From NCBI GenBank assembly GCA_001596135.1, contig CP014773.1, positions 1,612,001 through 1,676,000 on the forward strand: 64,000 nucleotides of DNA. Reading direction: 5' to 3'. Positions 25,168 through 32,498 of this stretch are shown here, piece after piece. Origin of the DNA: Mucilaginibacter sp. PAMC 26640. GTDB lineage: Bacteria > Bacteroidota > Bacteroidia > Sphingobacteriales > Sphingobacteriaceae. Numbering within the stretch: position 1 is the first letter of the stretch; each line of letters opens with the position of its first letter. The position numbers and the translations under genes are program-made. Under the pieces are notes generated by a model. The model did no database searches. It worked only from the letters and a program-made list of their open reading frames with translations, and was not told the DNA's origin.

Positions 25168-25719
25168 TTATCTGAAATCGCACTGCGGTACATGGTCGTT
25201 AACCATACCGGTAGCCTGCATAAAAGCGTAGCAAATGGTAGTGCCAAAAAATTTAAAACCTCGTTTTTTCATGTCTTTCGCAATCGCGTCAGACTCGGCT
25301 GTGCTAACCTGCGGGCCATTATAAACCGTTACAGGCTTCCCATGCGGCATAAAGCCGTATAGATAGTTATCGAAGGAGCCAAATTCTTTTTGCACCTCCA
25401 TAAACAATTGCGCGTTCCGGATGGCCGACGATACTTTTAACCGGTTGCGAATAATGCCTGCATCCTGTAATAAACGCTGTTGGTCCTCATCAGTGAAGGC
25501 CGAAACCTTTTCTACATCAAACCCGGCAAATGCATTTCGGTAGCCATCGCGCCGGCGCAAAATGGTAATCCAGCTTAACCCGGCCTGGGCAGATTCCAGC
25601 GTCAAAAATTCAAAGAAGATCTTATCATCATGCACAGTTTTGCCCCATTCTTTATCATGGTACTCCATATAAAGCGGATCGGTGCCGCACCAGGTGCAGC
25701 GGGTTAATTGTTTAGCCAT
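25168..25719 (-). CDS. tag: 3-methyladenine DNA glycosylase I
   Basis: 183 residues. It removes 3-methyladenine from alkylated DNA. The Tag-specific zinc site is present at both ends: C8 in TRCTWCG, H21 in YHDKEWG, and H and C in NDHVPQCDF near residues 176-180. The catalytic Glu region TLESAQAGLSWITIL matches the family. It overlaps a short upstream frame by eight bases (ATGGCTAA). Together with the alkyltransferase-like gene at 28784 it suggests local interest in alkylation repair, though the two are not co-transcribed. Confidence 0.93.
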   Translation of the reverse strand: MAKQLTRCTWCGTDPLYMEYHDKEWGKTVHDDKIFFEFLTLESAQAGLSWITILRRRDGYRNAFAGFDVEKVSAFTDEDQQRLLQDAGIIRNRLKVSSAIRNAQLFMEVQKEFGSFDNYLYGFMPHGKPVTVYNGPQVSTAESDAIAKDMKKRGFKFFGTTICYAFMQATGMVNDHVPQCDFR

Positions 25720-25930
25720 TTGCGAATAAATTTACTAATTTTTGTCTAGCCATTACAACCGCATTCAGTTGATCCAAGTATTCCACTGCTGTAAAGTAGT
25801 GCGGGGTAAAAATAAAGCCGCCCGCCAGGTTGGCAATCATTAATACATTGTTGAATTCATTATTTTTTATACCTGTTTCGTGGTATTTGATTAGGTGGTA
25901 TTTAATACAATCGTCGAGGGGTAATACCAT
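25712..25930 (-). CDS. Short hypothetical protein overlapping tag
   Basis: 72 residues if translated from ATG 25930 (MVLPLDDCIKYHLIKYHE); an alternative start at 25954 or 25951 adds eight residues. No domain is recognised. The composition is protein-like, with a helical C-terminus (AVEYLDQLNAVVMARQKLVNLF), and its stop overlaps the tag ATG by eight bases, which would be usual for a coupled pair. Against it: no -7 box or ribosome site is visible and it could be the remnant of a longer gene. I treat it as possible, not established. Confidence 0.35.
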   Translation of the reverse strand: MVLPLDDCIKYHLIKYHETGIKNNEFNNVLMIANLAGGFIFTPHYFTAVEYLDQLNAVVMARQKLVNLFANG

Positions 25931-26074
25931 AGAGGCAACAAGGCCAGGCATCACTTTAGTTTTAGTATCCTATAAGCCATCAGCGTAGATGATATTCGTA
26001 TTGGCAATATATTATGCTGTAGTTCATTGTAGTACGACAGGCTTCAAAATCATATATTTAATCGCCATTTGTTG

Positions 26075-26082
26075 TTATATTT
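26075..26082 (+). promoter_or_regulatory. -7 box of the 26109 barrel gene
   Basis: TATATTTG, 26 bases upstream of the ATG at 26109. No matching -33 box at the right distance. Confidence 0.4.
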
Positions 26083-26108
26083 GATGTTTTACAAACCTAA
26101 ATATATAC

Positions 26109-27338
26109 ATGAAGTATTTTTACCTTACCTTATTATTAATCATTTCTGCGCCTGCACTAATTAAAGCGCAGAGCAATTTTAAACCAGGCTACCTAATAGA
26201 TTTAAAAGGTGATACGATTAGGGGCCTTGTTGATATAAAGGAATGGAACCAAAACCCTGATAGAGTTGACTTTAAGCTAAATGACAATTCTCCGGTAAAT
26301 CACTATTTGCTTGATAACATGCTTGGCTTCGGCGTGCCTGGTAATTCTGATTTTGAAAAATTTGAATTGCCGGTTAGTTTAGATTATGCGGATGCCAACA
26401 ATACTACTTTTAGGACCATTGATTCAACTGTAAACAGGAAAATGTTTTTAAAAGTTGTTTCAACAGGTAAACTTGCAAATCTTTACAGCTATACAGATTT
26501 AATTAAAACAAGATTTTTTATACGAGATAATGATGATAAGCATATTGAAGAACTGATCTATCATTTTTACTATTCTGGTGGGTTGTTAAAAACCGTAACC
26601 CGTTACAAAACGCAGTTGCAATTTGTTGCTCAAAATACCCATATGGCTGGTAATACACTCGCCAGGAGGATACAAACGGCAAATTATCTGGAGAGTGATT
26701 TAACAAAAATTGTGCAAATGATTAACCAAAATAAAAGTGGTAGTTTTTCAGCAGAGAAGCTTTTCGCCTCAAGGTTTTTTATTGGTGCCAGTTACGTTAA
26801 TACATCTTTATCCTACAACCACTCCAATCCTAATGCATCAGGCACATTACATCACTCTTCGCCCAAGCTCAATGCGGGTATCGATTTAATATTTAACAAA
26901 AAAACACAACAGGTATTTTTTAGGGTAGAGACTGGCTATAGCGAGAATAAGTTTAGTTTCCCCCTTTTAGTTAACTCTTTTGCCCGGTATGATAATTATG
27001 TTAATCAAAAAGTACTGTCACTAGCACCTGTTGTAGTATATAATGCCTATGCTAGTGACAATTTCAAGATTTTTGTGGCGGGTGGTTTTTTGTATAATTA
27101 TTATAATTACGACAATTATGACATTTATTCATACTCAACGGACGCGCCAAAAAGGGAAGTTAGTCCCGATTTGAAGTTTCAACGGTCTTCTGTACATATA
27201 CTTTTAAAAACTGGAGTAATGATTTACAGACACTTGGAATTAAACTTTGGGTATGCAACAACCACAGAAGTATCAGTAACTAATTCAGCCATTTTTAAAA
27301 TGGGATCTTACCAGGCAGGATTTAATTTTTTATTCTAA
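26109..27338 (+). CDS. Outer-membrane beta-barrel protein of unknown function
   Basis: 409 residues. Signal peptide MKYFYLTLLLIISAPALIKA, then an N-terminal segment GYLIDLKGDTIRGLVDIKEWNQNP that recurs in many uncharacterised Bacteroidota surface proteins. The second half (from about 220) is a run of amphipathic strands (RFFIGASYVNTSLSYN, QVFFRVETGYSENKFSF) ending in SYQAGFNFLF, a typical final barrel strand with terminal Phe. The gene is more AT-rich by eye than its neighbours. Its role is unknown. It is followed after 12 bases by a VOC gene, so they may share a transcript. Confidence 0.72.
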   Translation: MKYFYLTLLLIISAPALIKAQSNFKPGYLIDLKGDTIRGLVDIKEWNQNPDRVDFKLNDNSPVNHYLLDNMLGFGVPGNSDFEKFELPVSLDYADANNTTFRTIDSTVNRKMFLKVVSTGKLANLYSYTDLIKTRFFIRDNDDKHIEELIYHFYYSGGLLKTVTRYKTQLQFVAQNTHMAGNTLARRIQTANYLESDLTKIVQMINQNKSGSFSAEKLFASRFFIGASYVNTSLSYNHSNPNASGTLHHSSPKLNAGIDLIFNKKTQQVFFRVETGYSENKFSFPLLVNSFARYDNYVNQKVLSLAPVVVYNAYASDNFKIFVAGGFLYNYYNYDNYDIYSYSTDAPKREVSPDLKFQRSSVHILLKTGVMIYRHLELNFGYATTTEVSVTNSAIFKMGSYQAGFNFLF

Positions 27339-27350
27339 TAATTGAACCTT

Positions 27351-27737
27351 ATGCAAAGTCTTTCTCCCAACTTTTTCGTTAACGACATTGATAAAACTAT
27401 CGAATTTTATACCATTTTAGGTTTTGATTTGGCAATGAGCGTCCCTGAGGGCGGCCCTGATTTGGTTTGGGCCATGATGGTAAAAGGCAGTGTAACGGTG
27501 ATGTTCCAAACTTTTGAAAGTTTGGCTCAAGACTTGCCGGAAATTAGCCGGAGCAACGGGGGCTCGCTATTATTCTATATCAAATTAGAGGATATCAGAG
27601 CTTTTTTTGAGGATATAAAAGACAAGGTAACCGTATTAAAGGGCCTTGAAAAAACCTTTTATGGCGCAACAGAGTTTTCTATCCTTGATAATAACAACTA
27701 CGTTTTAACTTTTGCTGAAGACGAAAAGGCTCACTAA
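27351..27737 (+). CDS. VOC-superfamily (glyoxalase/bleomycin-resistance fold) protein
   Basis: 128 residues from ATG 27351; the in-frame TTG at 27342 is less likely. One vicinal-oxygen-chelate module pair is visible: NFFVNDIDKTIEFYTILGFDL at the start, WAMMVKGSVTVMFQTFESL in the middle and GATEFSILDNNNYVLTFAED at the end. The strands are family-like, but the standard metal ligands of glyoxalase I are not clearly present, so it may be a binding protein rather than an enzyme. No substrate can be named. Confidence 0.75.
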   Translation: MQSLSPNFFVNDIDKTIEFYTILGFDLAMSVPEGGPDLVWAMMVKGSVTVMFQTFESLAQDLPEISRSNGGSLLFYIKLEDIRAFFEDIKDKVTVLKGLEKTFYGATEFSILDNNNYVLTFAEDEKAH

Positions 27738-27766
27738 TTGACCGCTTTTGTTTAATCAGGCCATCC

Positions 27767-27898
27767 CCGAAAAATGATCATCAAACTTATTTTTACGTTG
27801 GCTATTCGCCGCCTGCAAAAATAGCTGGTTACCTTGGTTTGGCGGCAACCGTGTCGTCTTACCGGGCGGGGGTGACTTATATATTTAAGAAATTTTAA
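27767..27898 (+). pseudogene. C-terminal remnant of an outer-membrane barrel gene
   Basis: An open frame without a start codon reads HQTYFYVGYSPPAKIAGYL, then GLAATVSSYRAGVTYIFKKF and stops at 27896-27898. Alternating aromatic/small residues and the terminal Phe are the last two strands of an outer-membrane barrel. Nothing upstream in this frame is barrel-like before the preceding VOC gene, so the body appears to have been deleted. The frame differs from that of the VOC gene before it, so this is not a simple read-through extension. Confidence 0.45.
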
Positions 27899-27901
27899 AT
27901 C

Positions 27902-28267
27902 ATGATAACGTTTAAAAGAGTTGATCATTTCCACGTTTGTGTGTCACCAGAGTTATTAGAGGAGGCGCGGGCTTTTTATGGCGGTATACTTGGTCTTGAA
28001 CAAATCTCCCGCCCGGATCATCTTTTTTCATCTCGTGGGTATTGGTTTAATATTGGGGATTCGCAGTTACATATTGGGGTGGAACCTGTATCACCACAAT
28101 CCATCAGGCATACCGCCCTGGAGGTGCTTGACATAAGCGCCGCAGAATTGCATCTAAAAAACAATGGTATCCAAATACTGGAAGAGCCGGTTATACCCGG
28201 TAGAATCCGTTTTGCGTTTATAGATCCGTTTGGAAACAGAATGGAATTACTGCAAATAACTGCTTAA
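27902..28267 (+). CDS. VOC-superfamily protein
   Basis: 121 residues. The fold is clear: VDHFHVCVSPELLEEARAFYGGILGLEQ, then GYWFNIGDSQLHIGVEP and RIRFAFIDPFGNRMELLQ. H in DHFHV, H in LHIGVE and E in MELLQ sit where metal ligands occur in dioxygenase- and glyoxalase-type members, so an active metal site is plausible. It starts three bases after the barrel remnant and is unlike the VOC protein at 27351 in sequence, so the two are not a recent duplication. Confidence 0.82.
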   Translation: MITFKRVDHFHVCVSPELLEEARAFYGGILGLEQISRPDHLFSSRGYWFNIGDSQLHIGVEPVSPQSIRHTALEVLDISAAELHLKNNGIQILEEPVIPGRIRFAFIDPFGNRMELLQITA

Positions 28268-28425
28268 GTACTGGCTGAGGGGTGTGATTAAACCGCTCAC
28301 TCTCGATAGATTTGCGTTGGTCGGGTTTTTGTGAAGATTTAATTTTAAGTGTTTATTCTGATGGAAATTCATCAGGCCCAAAACCAACTGACTGTTATTG
28401 CACGTGTTAAGTACTGATTTTGTTT

Positions 28426-28827
28426 ATGAAGATACTTACTCCTTCCATGCATGGCCTCGCCGATTACCTGATCGTGCTGTTTCTTTGGTCGTCTCCTACA
28501 CTTTTTGTATTGCCCGATGGCATATCCCGGTGCGTTTATATGCTGGGCTTTGCATTTTTGTTCTTTACGGTTTGTACCGATTCTACTTCAGGCATATTCC
28601 GGTTCTTTTCCATGCCGCTTCACGGATTGATAGAATTTGGAATAAGTATTATCCTGCTCATAATAAGCTATACTTTCTTTAACTACGATGAACGCTCCAA
28701 AAACTTTTTTATAACGCTGGCCGTGATACAGCTGGTACTATATATCGTTACCGATTATACATGGGTAGCCCACCCAAAACGAACTAGACGCCTAATTCAA
28801 CTGCAGGATTCCAATACAGCTCTTTAA
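28426..28827 (+). CDS. Small multi-pass membrane protein, unknown function
   Basis: 133 residues from ATG 28426 (an in-frame TTG two codons earlier is less likely). Four hydrophobic segments: ADYLIVLFLWSSPTLFVL, VYMLGFAFLFFTVC, LIEFGISIILLIISYTFF and FFITLAVIQLVLYIV. Short charged loops lie between them, with a motif MHGLADY near the start and MPLHGLIEF before the third helix. No family is recognised. Its 3' end overlaps the convergent alkyltransferase-like gene by 44 bases, so transcripts from both strands collide here. Confidence 0.65.
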   Translation: MKILTPSMHGLADYLIVLFLWSSPTLFVLPDGISRCVYMLGFAFLFFTVCTDSTSGIFRFFSMPLHGLIEFGISIILLIISYTFFNYDERSKNFFITLAVIQLVLYIVTDYTWVAHPKRTRRLIQLQDSNTAL

Positions 28828-29116
28828 AGTTCTGTACCTGGTTATCTAAAACTGTAATTCCCTCACTAGTCAAAAGCTCTTCCATTGTATTGCCACCAAA
28901 GTGAAACTTCCCGGTAAGCAGCCCATGCCTGTTGACCACCCGGTGAGCAGGAACAGGCGGTTTAGCATTGCCGCAGGCCATCATGGCATATCCAACCATC
29001 CTGGATGATTGTTTAGAACCGAGGTATGCAGCTATGGCTCCGTAAGAGGTTACTCTGCCTTTTGGTATCAGCCTTACTACATCATATACATTATCGTAAA
29101 AAGTGTAGTCGGGCAT
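28784..29116 (-). CDS. Alkyltransferase-like protein (ATL; MGMT family without catalytic Cys)
   Basis: 110 residues, only the DNA-binding domain of O6-alkylguanine-DNA alkyltransferases. The active-site motif PCHR(V) of true enzymes is here PAHRV (56-60): Ala replaces the alkyl-acceptor Cys. The helix-turn-helix with the arginine finger (SSRMVGYAM, R39) is kept, so it should still flip and bind alkylated guanine. ATL proteins flag such lesions for nucleotide-excision repair instead of reversing them. It lies five bases downstream of trmB on the same strand. Confidence 0.88.
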   Translation of the reverse strand: MPDYTFYDNVYDVVRLIPKGRVTSYGAIAAYLGSKQSSRMVGYAMMACGNAKPPVPAHRVVNRHGLLTGKFHFGGNTMEELLTSEGITVLDNQVQNFKELYWNPAVELGV

Positions 29117-29121
29117 GATCG

Positions 29122-29769
29122 TTAAAATGAGAATTTAAGATAGTTAATGTTTTTGTTATGTTGGAGGTATTTTTTCTCGTAATAGGTTTTAATGCAAAGT
29201 ACTTCGTCTGCAAATTCGGATTTGTAAAGGTCCTCAGTTCTGGCAAAAAGCGCCAATTTATGCTCTTCGATCTTTTCTACAGTGTAAGCATGCAAATCGT
29301 CATTATCTGTTTTAAGATTCACAAAGCCACCGGGTCTCAAAAGTTCGCGGTATTTTACCAGGAAGCGGGGAGAGGTAAGGCGCTTTTTTTCGCGACTGAG
29401 CTGTGGCTGCGGATCCGGGAAGGTTATCCAGATCTCATCCACTTCTCCGGGGGCAAAATAATCAGTTAGGTTCTCTATCTGGATCCTTAAAAATGCTACG
29501 TTGGTTACGCTTTCTTCTACCGCAGTTTTTGCTCCGCGCCAAATACGGTTACCCTTATAATCAATACCAATAAAGTTTTTTTCAGGAAACATACGGGCAA
29601 GGTTCACGGTGTATTCACCTTTACCACAAGCTAGTTCCAGTATTACAGGATTGTCGTTTTTAAAGAAATCTTTTGCCCAAACACCTTTGTGAGGTTTTCC
29701 CTCATCAAGCTGCAACACATTTTCAAAAGTATCTATTTCCGCAAAGCGTTTTAATTTGTCTTTTCCCAT
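29122..29769 (-). CDS. trmB: tRNA (guanine-N7-)-methyltransferase
   Basis: 215 residues. SAM-binding motif VILELACGKGEYTVNLARMFPEKNFIGID is clear, and the TrmB-specific DEIWITFPDPQPQ with following KKRLTSPRFL identifies the family that methylates G46 in the tRNA variable loop. The first codons, preceded by a -7 box seven bases upstream, give no room for a longer start. The alkyltransferase-like gene follows immediately and is probably co-transcribed. Confidence 0.93.
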   Translation of the reverse strand: MGKDKLKRFAEIDTFENVLQLDEGKPHKGVWAKDFFKNDNPVILELACGKGEYTVNLARMFPEKNFIGIDYKGNRIWRGAKTAVEESVTNVAFLRIQIENLTDYFAPGEVDEIWITFPDPQPQLSREKKRLTSPRFLVKYRELLRPGGFVNLKTDNDDLHAYTVEKIEEHKLALFARTEDLYKSEFADEVLCIKTYYEKKYLQHNKNINYLKFSF

Positions 29770-29776
29770 TAATGGG

Positions 29777-29784
29777 CAAAATTA
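29777..29784 (-). promoter_or_regulatory. -7 box of trmB
   Basis: TAATTTTG on the minus strand ends seven bases before the trmB ATG (29769), again leaving almost no leader. Confidence 0.5.
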
Positions 29785-29829
29785 AAAAATTAATTGTGTA
29801 ATTGCTTTTTTGGCCGATGGCTAGGAGAT

Positions 29830-29868
29830 GAAAACAAAAAGGGACAGACCATTACGGCCCATCCCTTT
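29830..29868 (-). terminator. Terminator after the YtxH/holin-like unit
   Basis: AAAGGGA (29838-29844) pairs with TCCCTTT (29862-29868). On the minus strand a T-rich stretch follows. It ends the three-gene unit that begins at 31043. Confidence 0.7.
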
Positions 29869-29905
29869 GCAATCGTGTTTCACAACAGGATTAAGTTTTT
29901 ATGTA

Positions 29906-30388
29906 TTAGCCAGCGTAAGCTGGTGGTTCACCTTCGTGGTTTTCTGATGCGCCTTCTTTATAATATTTAGCGTATGCAGGAATGATTTCTTTATGCACAT
30001 CTTTCTTTTTGGTAAACTTACCAAAGAGGGCCTTCGCCTTATCCCAAACACCCGTTACTGCATCTTCGCTAACATAATGCGATGCCTTTTGAGAAAGTAT
30101 ACCTACCAATGTTTTAACTAAAAAATTGGAGTTTCTGAAAAGTGTCTTGTTAAGTGTCATTGGCAATGCAATCCGTGATATCAACCCTAAAAAATCCTGG
30201 CTAAAAAAGCTGCCATGCTTTATGCCGTCAATTGTTGGAGATTTTGGGAATAAAGACATCGCAGTGGACATTACGGCCGACGGACTCGCAAAGCGCGCTT
30301 TTAGCGCTATCGACTGATGCGATTCCAGATTTTTCAACCGAGCTATTTCAACCTTCAGGTCGTCTATATTATGTACGATGATTTCCAT
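29906..30388 (-). CDS. Hypothetical protein of the YtxH/holin-like unit
   Basis: 160 residues with no recognised domain. An N-terminal coiled-coil-like stretch (IVHNIDDLKVEIARLKNLES) is followed by a moderately hydrophobic middle (DFLGLISRIALPMTLNKTLF, FLVKTLVGILSQK) that could lie on or in a membrane, and a basic/charged tail (GKFTKKKDVHKEIIP). It starts two bases after the stop of the holin-like gene, so it belongs to that operon. The set is typical of membrane-associated stress proteins in Bacteroidota, but no function is known to me. Confidence 0.65.
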   Translation of the reverse strand: MEIIVHNIDDLKVEIARLKNLESHQSIALKARFASPSAVMSTAMSLFPKSPTIDGIKHGSFFSQDFLGLISRIALPMTLNKTLFRNSNFLVKTLVGILSQKASHYVSEDAVTGVWDKAKALFGKFTKKKDVHKEIIPAYAKYYKEGASENHEGEPPAYAG

Positions 30389-30390
30389 GT

Positions 30391-30729
30391 TTATTTAAAT
30401 AGCTTTCTTACTAATATGTTAACAATAGGCCGCTCAATGGGTTTTTTTGCAACAATTAAAATTACCGCAATTAAAAGGTACAGCAGGGCAACCGAGCCAA
30501 AACCTTTCCAATAGGAATGAAAAACATCTCCCAGGAATAAGGCCAACGTAAAGCTGGCGAATAGGAATGTTAATATCAGGGATATTACCACCACTAATTC
30601 AACCACTATATTGGCTATTATTGAGGTGCTGCGCTCAATGGCTTCCAGCTTTAAAAGCTTAAGGCGCGTTTCTACGTACTCTTTCGCTTGATCAATTATT
30701 GGGCGTGCTGCCTCTTTGTGTTGTTCCAT
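30391..30729 (-). CDS. Holin-X-like (phage holin superfamily III/DUF1469) membrane protein
   Basis: 112 residues. Two transmembrane helices (IIANIVVELVVVISLILTFLF and GSVALLYLLIAVILIVAKKPI) are preceded by a charged amphipathic helix (IDQAKEYVETRLKLLKLEAIE). This layout fits the actinobacterial Holin-X / DUF1469 family, which, despite its name, is found in many non-phage settings. No lysis gene is near, so a phage role is unlikely. It is flanked by a YtxH gene 47 bases upstream and a hypothetical gene two bases downstream. Confidence 0.78.
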   Translation of the reverse strand: MEQHKEAARPIIDQAKEYVETRLKLLKLEAIERSTSIIANIVVELVVVISLILTFLFASFTLALFLGDVFHSYWKGFGSVALLYLLIAVILIVAKKPIERPIVNILVRKLFK

Positions 30730-30776
30730 ATAAGTAGCTATGGCCGGGGGTGTTGATCACCCGCAACCGGTAAAAT

Positions 30777-31043
30777 TTAAGCGTGCTCCAGGTCGTCCTG
30801 ATATTCTTCTTCGGTAGACTTTACTTTACTTTTAATGTTATCTACTACCGTATCTTTCAGGCTTACTAATCTGTCAATTTCAGATGCTGCCGTTTCTTTA
30901 ATCGTATCGCTCAAATTTTTTAACGAATCTGATAACTTGTCGCGGGTTTCTGTTCCTCTTTCCGGTGCGAATAAAATTCCAAGTGCCGCTCCTGCTGCTA
31001 GCCCTGCCAGCAACGCGACAACTACTTTAGTGTTATCGTTCAT
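30777..31043 (-). CDS. YtxH-domain protein
   Basis: 88 residues. The N-terminal helix VVVALLAGLAAGAALGILFAPERGTETR with the GxxxG-rich stretch and the APxxG(T)ETR junction is the YtxH (gas-vesicle-GvpP-like) signature. The rest is a long amphipathic helix (LSDSLKNLSDTIKETAASEIDRL). Members are induced by general stress in Bacillus; the function is unknown. It is the first gene of a three-gene unit ending at the terminator near 29850. Confidence 0.85.
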   Translation of the reverse strand: MNDNTKVVVALLAGLAAGAALGILFAPERGTETRDKLSDSLKNLSDTIKETAASEIDRLVSLKDTVVDNIKSKVKSTEEEYQDDLEHA

Positions 31044-31159
31044 ATTGTATTAATTTATAAGTTGAATATTTGTTTTATTAATTATTAAAATTATTCGTTT
31101 TATTGGTTTATATGGCGCTTTTTCTGGCTTGCTAATGTAACGCCCGAGTCCGTTAAATG

Positions 31160-32203
31160 TTACAGCTCGGGCCCCACTCTTATTCGCTCCAGCCTTTCCG
31201 CAGCTAATCGGTTAGTTTCATATATTTCCAGCAATAATAAGAAATAAGACAACAACACCGGACCAAAAACCAAGCCAAGTATTCCGAAAAGAGGTAACCC
31301 TATAAATACTCCTATTACGGAGATGATAGGGTGGGTGTTGCCAATGCGCTTGTTGATGATCACCCGCAATACATTATCCACATTTCCAATAAACAGTAAG
31401 CCGTAAGCCAGCAATAGCACCCCTTTGAAATTTTGCCCCGATGCAAAAAAGATAATACTTGCCGGGATACACATTGTTGGCGCACCAACAACGGGCAAAA
31501 ACGACAGGAAAACACCGATCACTCCCCAGAAGATTGCGTCGGGTATCTGGAAGGCATAAAAGCCCATGGCTAGTAAAACGCCTTGGGTTATAGCAATGAT
31601 GCCCTGGCCCAAAACATTTGAGTAAGTGGAATCGCGGAGGGCCTGTGCAAATTTTAAAGCGTGCTGTTCTCTAAACGGGGCGTATTTTAGTAGCCCGGTT
31701 TCAAACTCCCGCATTTGGGTAAACATAAAATACATCAAAAAGTACATCACCAATAGGGTGAGTATGATGCTTGCTGCACTGCCAAGCAGTGACGGAAACA
31801 AATCGGCCACATATGCACCCAGTTTCTGTAAGGTATCTTCAGCAAAATGTGGCTGGTTTAAATTTGACCCGGTAAAGGCATCTATCTTGGCCGTCCATTG
31901 GTCTATATGGATGGATTCTTTATTAATGCTTCCTATTTTACCGATCACCATAATGCTGAGCGAAAGGAACGGAATAACGATTACGATAAGGGATATGAAG
32001 ATAATGATGAGCGCTGCGAAAGCTGTATTAAGCTTTTTACGCTCCACCATGTATAAATAAAAGGGCCTAAAGATGGTGAACAGTACTATTGCACCAAGTA
32101 TGGAGCTGAAGAGTTCGCTAAGGGCGTACAACAAAAAACAGCCAAGCACAATAATGCTTACCAATACGATATTGTTGCGCTGTTTATAGTTGAAGATAGA
32201 CAT
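31160..32203 (-). CDS. AI-2E family transporter / permease
   Basis: 347 residues with about eight transmembrane helices, starting IVLVSIIVLGCFLLYALSELF and ending GLVFGPVLLSYFLLLLEIYE. The VFLSFLPVVGAPTMCIPASIIFF and GLPLFGILGLVFGP motifs are those of the AI-2E/PerM family. Members have been assigned roles from autoinducer-2 export to Na+/H+ exchange, so the substrate is open. A GC-rich inverted repeat (GCCCGAG at 31141, CTCGGGC at 31167) spans the stop codon but lacks a good T run. 76 bases separate it from the lone HisKA-like gene upstream. Confidence 0.88.
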   Translation of the reverse strand: MSIFNYKQRNNIVLVSIIVLGCFLLYALSELFSSILGAIVLFTIFRPFYLYMVERKKLNTAFAALIIIFISLIVIVIPFLSLSIMVIGKIGSINKESIHIDQWTAKIDAFTGSNLNQPHFAEDTLQKLGAYVADLFPSLLGSAASIILTLLVMYFLMYFMFTQMREFETGLLKYAPFREQHALKFAQALRDSTYSNVLGQGIIAITQGVLLAMGFYAFQIPDAIFWGVIGVFLSFLPVVGAPTMCIPASIIFFASGQNFKGVLLLAYGLLFIGNVDNVLRVIINKRIGNTHPIISVIGVFIGLPLFGILGLVFGPVLLSYFLLLLEIYETNRLAAERLERIRVGPEL

Positions 32204-32279
32204 GCCCGTGAAAAGCCTTAGTTGTATAATATAAACAAATAAGTGAGAAATAGTTTTGGCAGTATGGCCGCTTTTGGGG

Positions 32280-32495
32280 TTATTTATCTTCCCGTATCAC
32301 ATTCAGCAGTTCGTCGATTTTTTGTGCCGACCGCAGCATGGTATCGATATATAGACCTATATCGCCGCCAATGTCGTCAACCTCATACCGCAAGCCTTCC
32401 AGAGCAAGGTGGATATTGGAAAGTTGATTCTTAATATCATGCTTCAGCATCTGTAGCGCCGGGGCATCAGGCATGCCTGAATTTAAATTTGCCAT
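32280..32495 (-). CDS. Stand-alone histidine-kinase dimerisation (HisKA-like) domain
   Basis: 71 residues. The centre reads MLKHDIKNQLSNIHLALEGL, an H-box with the phospho-acceptor candidate H19 followed by D20 and N23 in the HDxKNxL pattern of NtrB-like kinases. A second helix (YIDTMLRSAQKIDELLNVIRE) completes a two-helix DHp hairpin. No ATP-binding (HATPase) domain, sensor domain or membrane segment is present. The ATG lies three bases after the stop of the sigma-54 activator gene, so the two are made together. It may act as a phosphotransfer or dimerising partner for that regulator. It could also be the remnant of a kinase, but no kinase remains follow it. Confidence 0.7.
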   Translation of the reverse strand: MANLNSGMPDAPALQMLKHDIKNQLSNIHLALEGLRYEVDDIGGDIGLYIDTMLRSAQKIDELLNVIREDK

Positions 32496-32498
32496 AAC

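Noticed and set aside
30391-30729. Holin-like gene as evidence of a prophage
   Set aside because: No lysozyme, capsid, integrase or attachment site nearby; this holin-X type is common in non-phage stress units.
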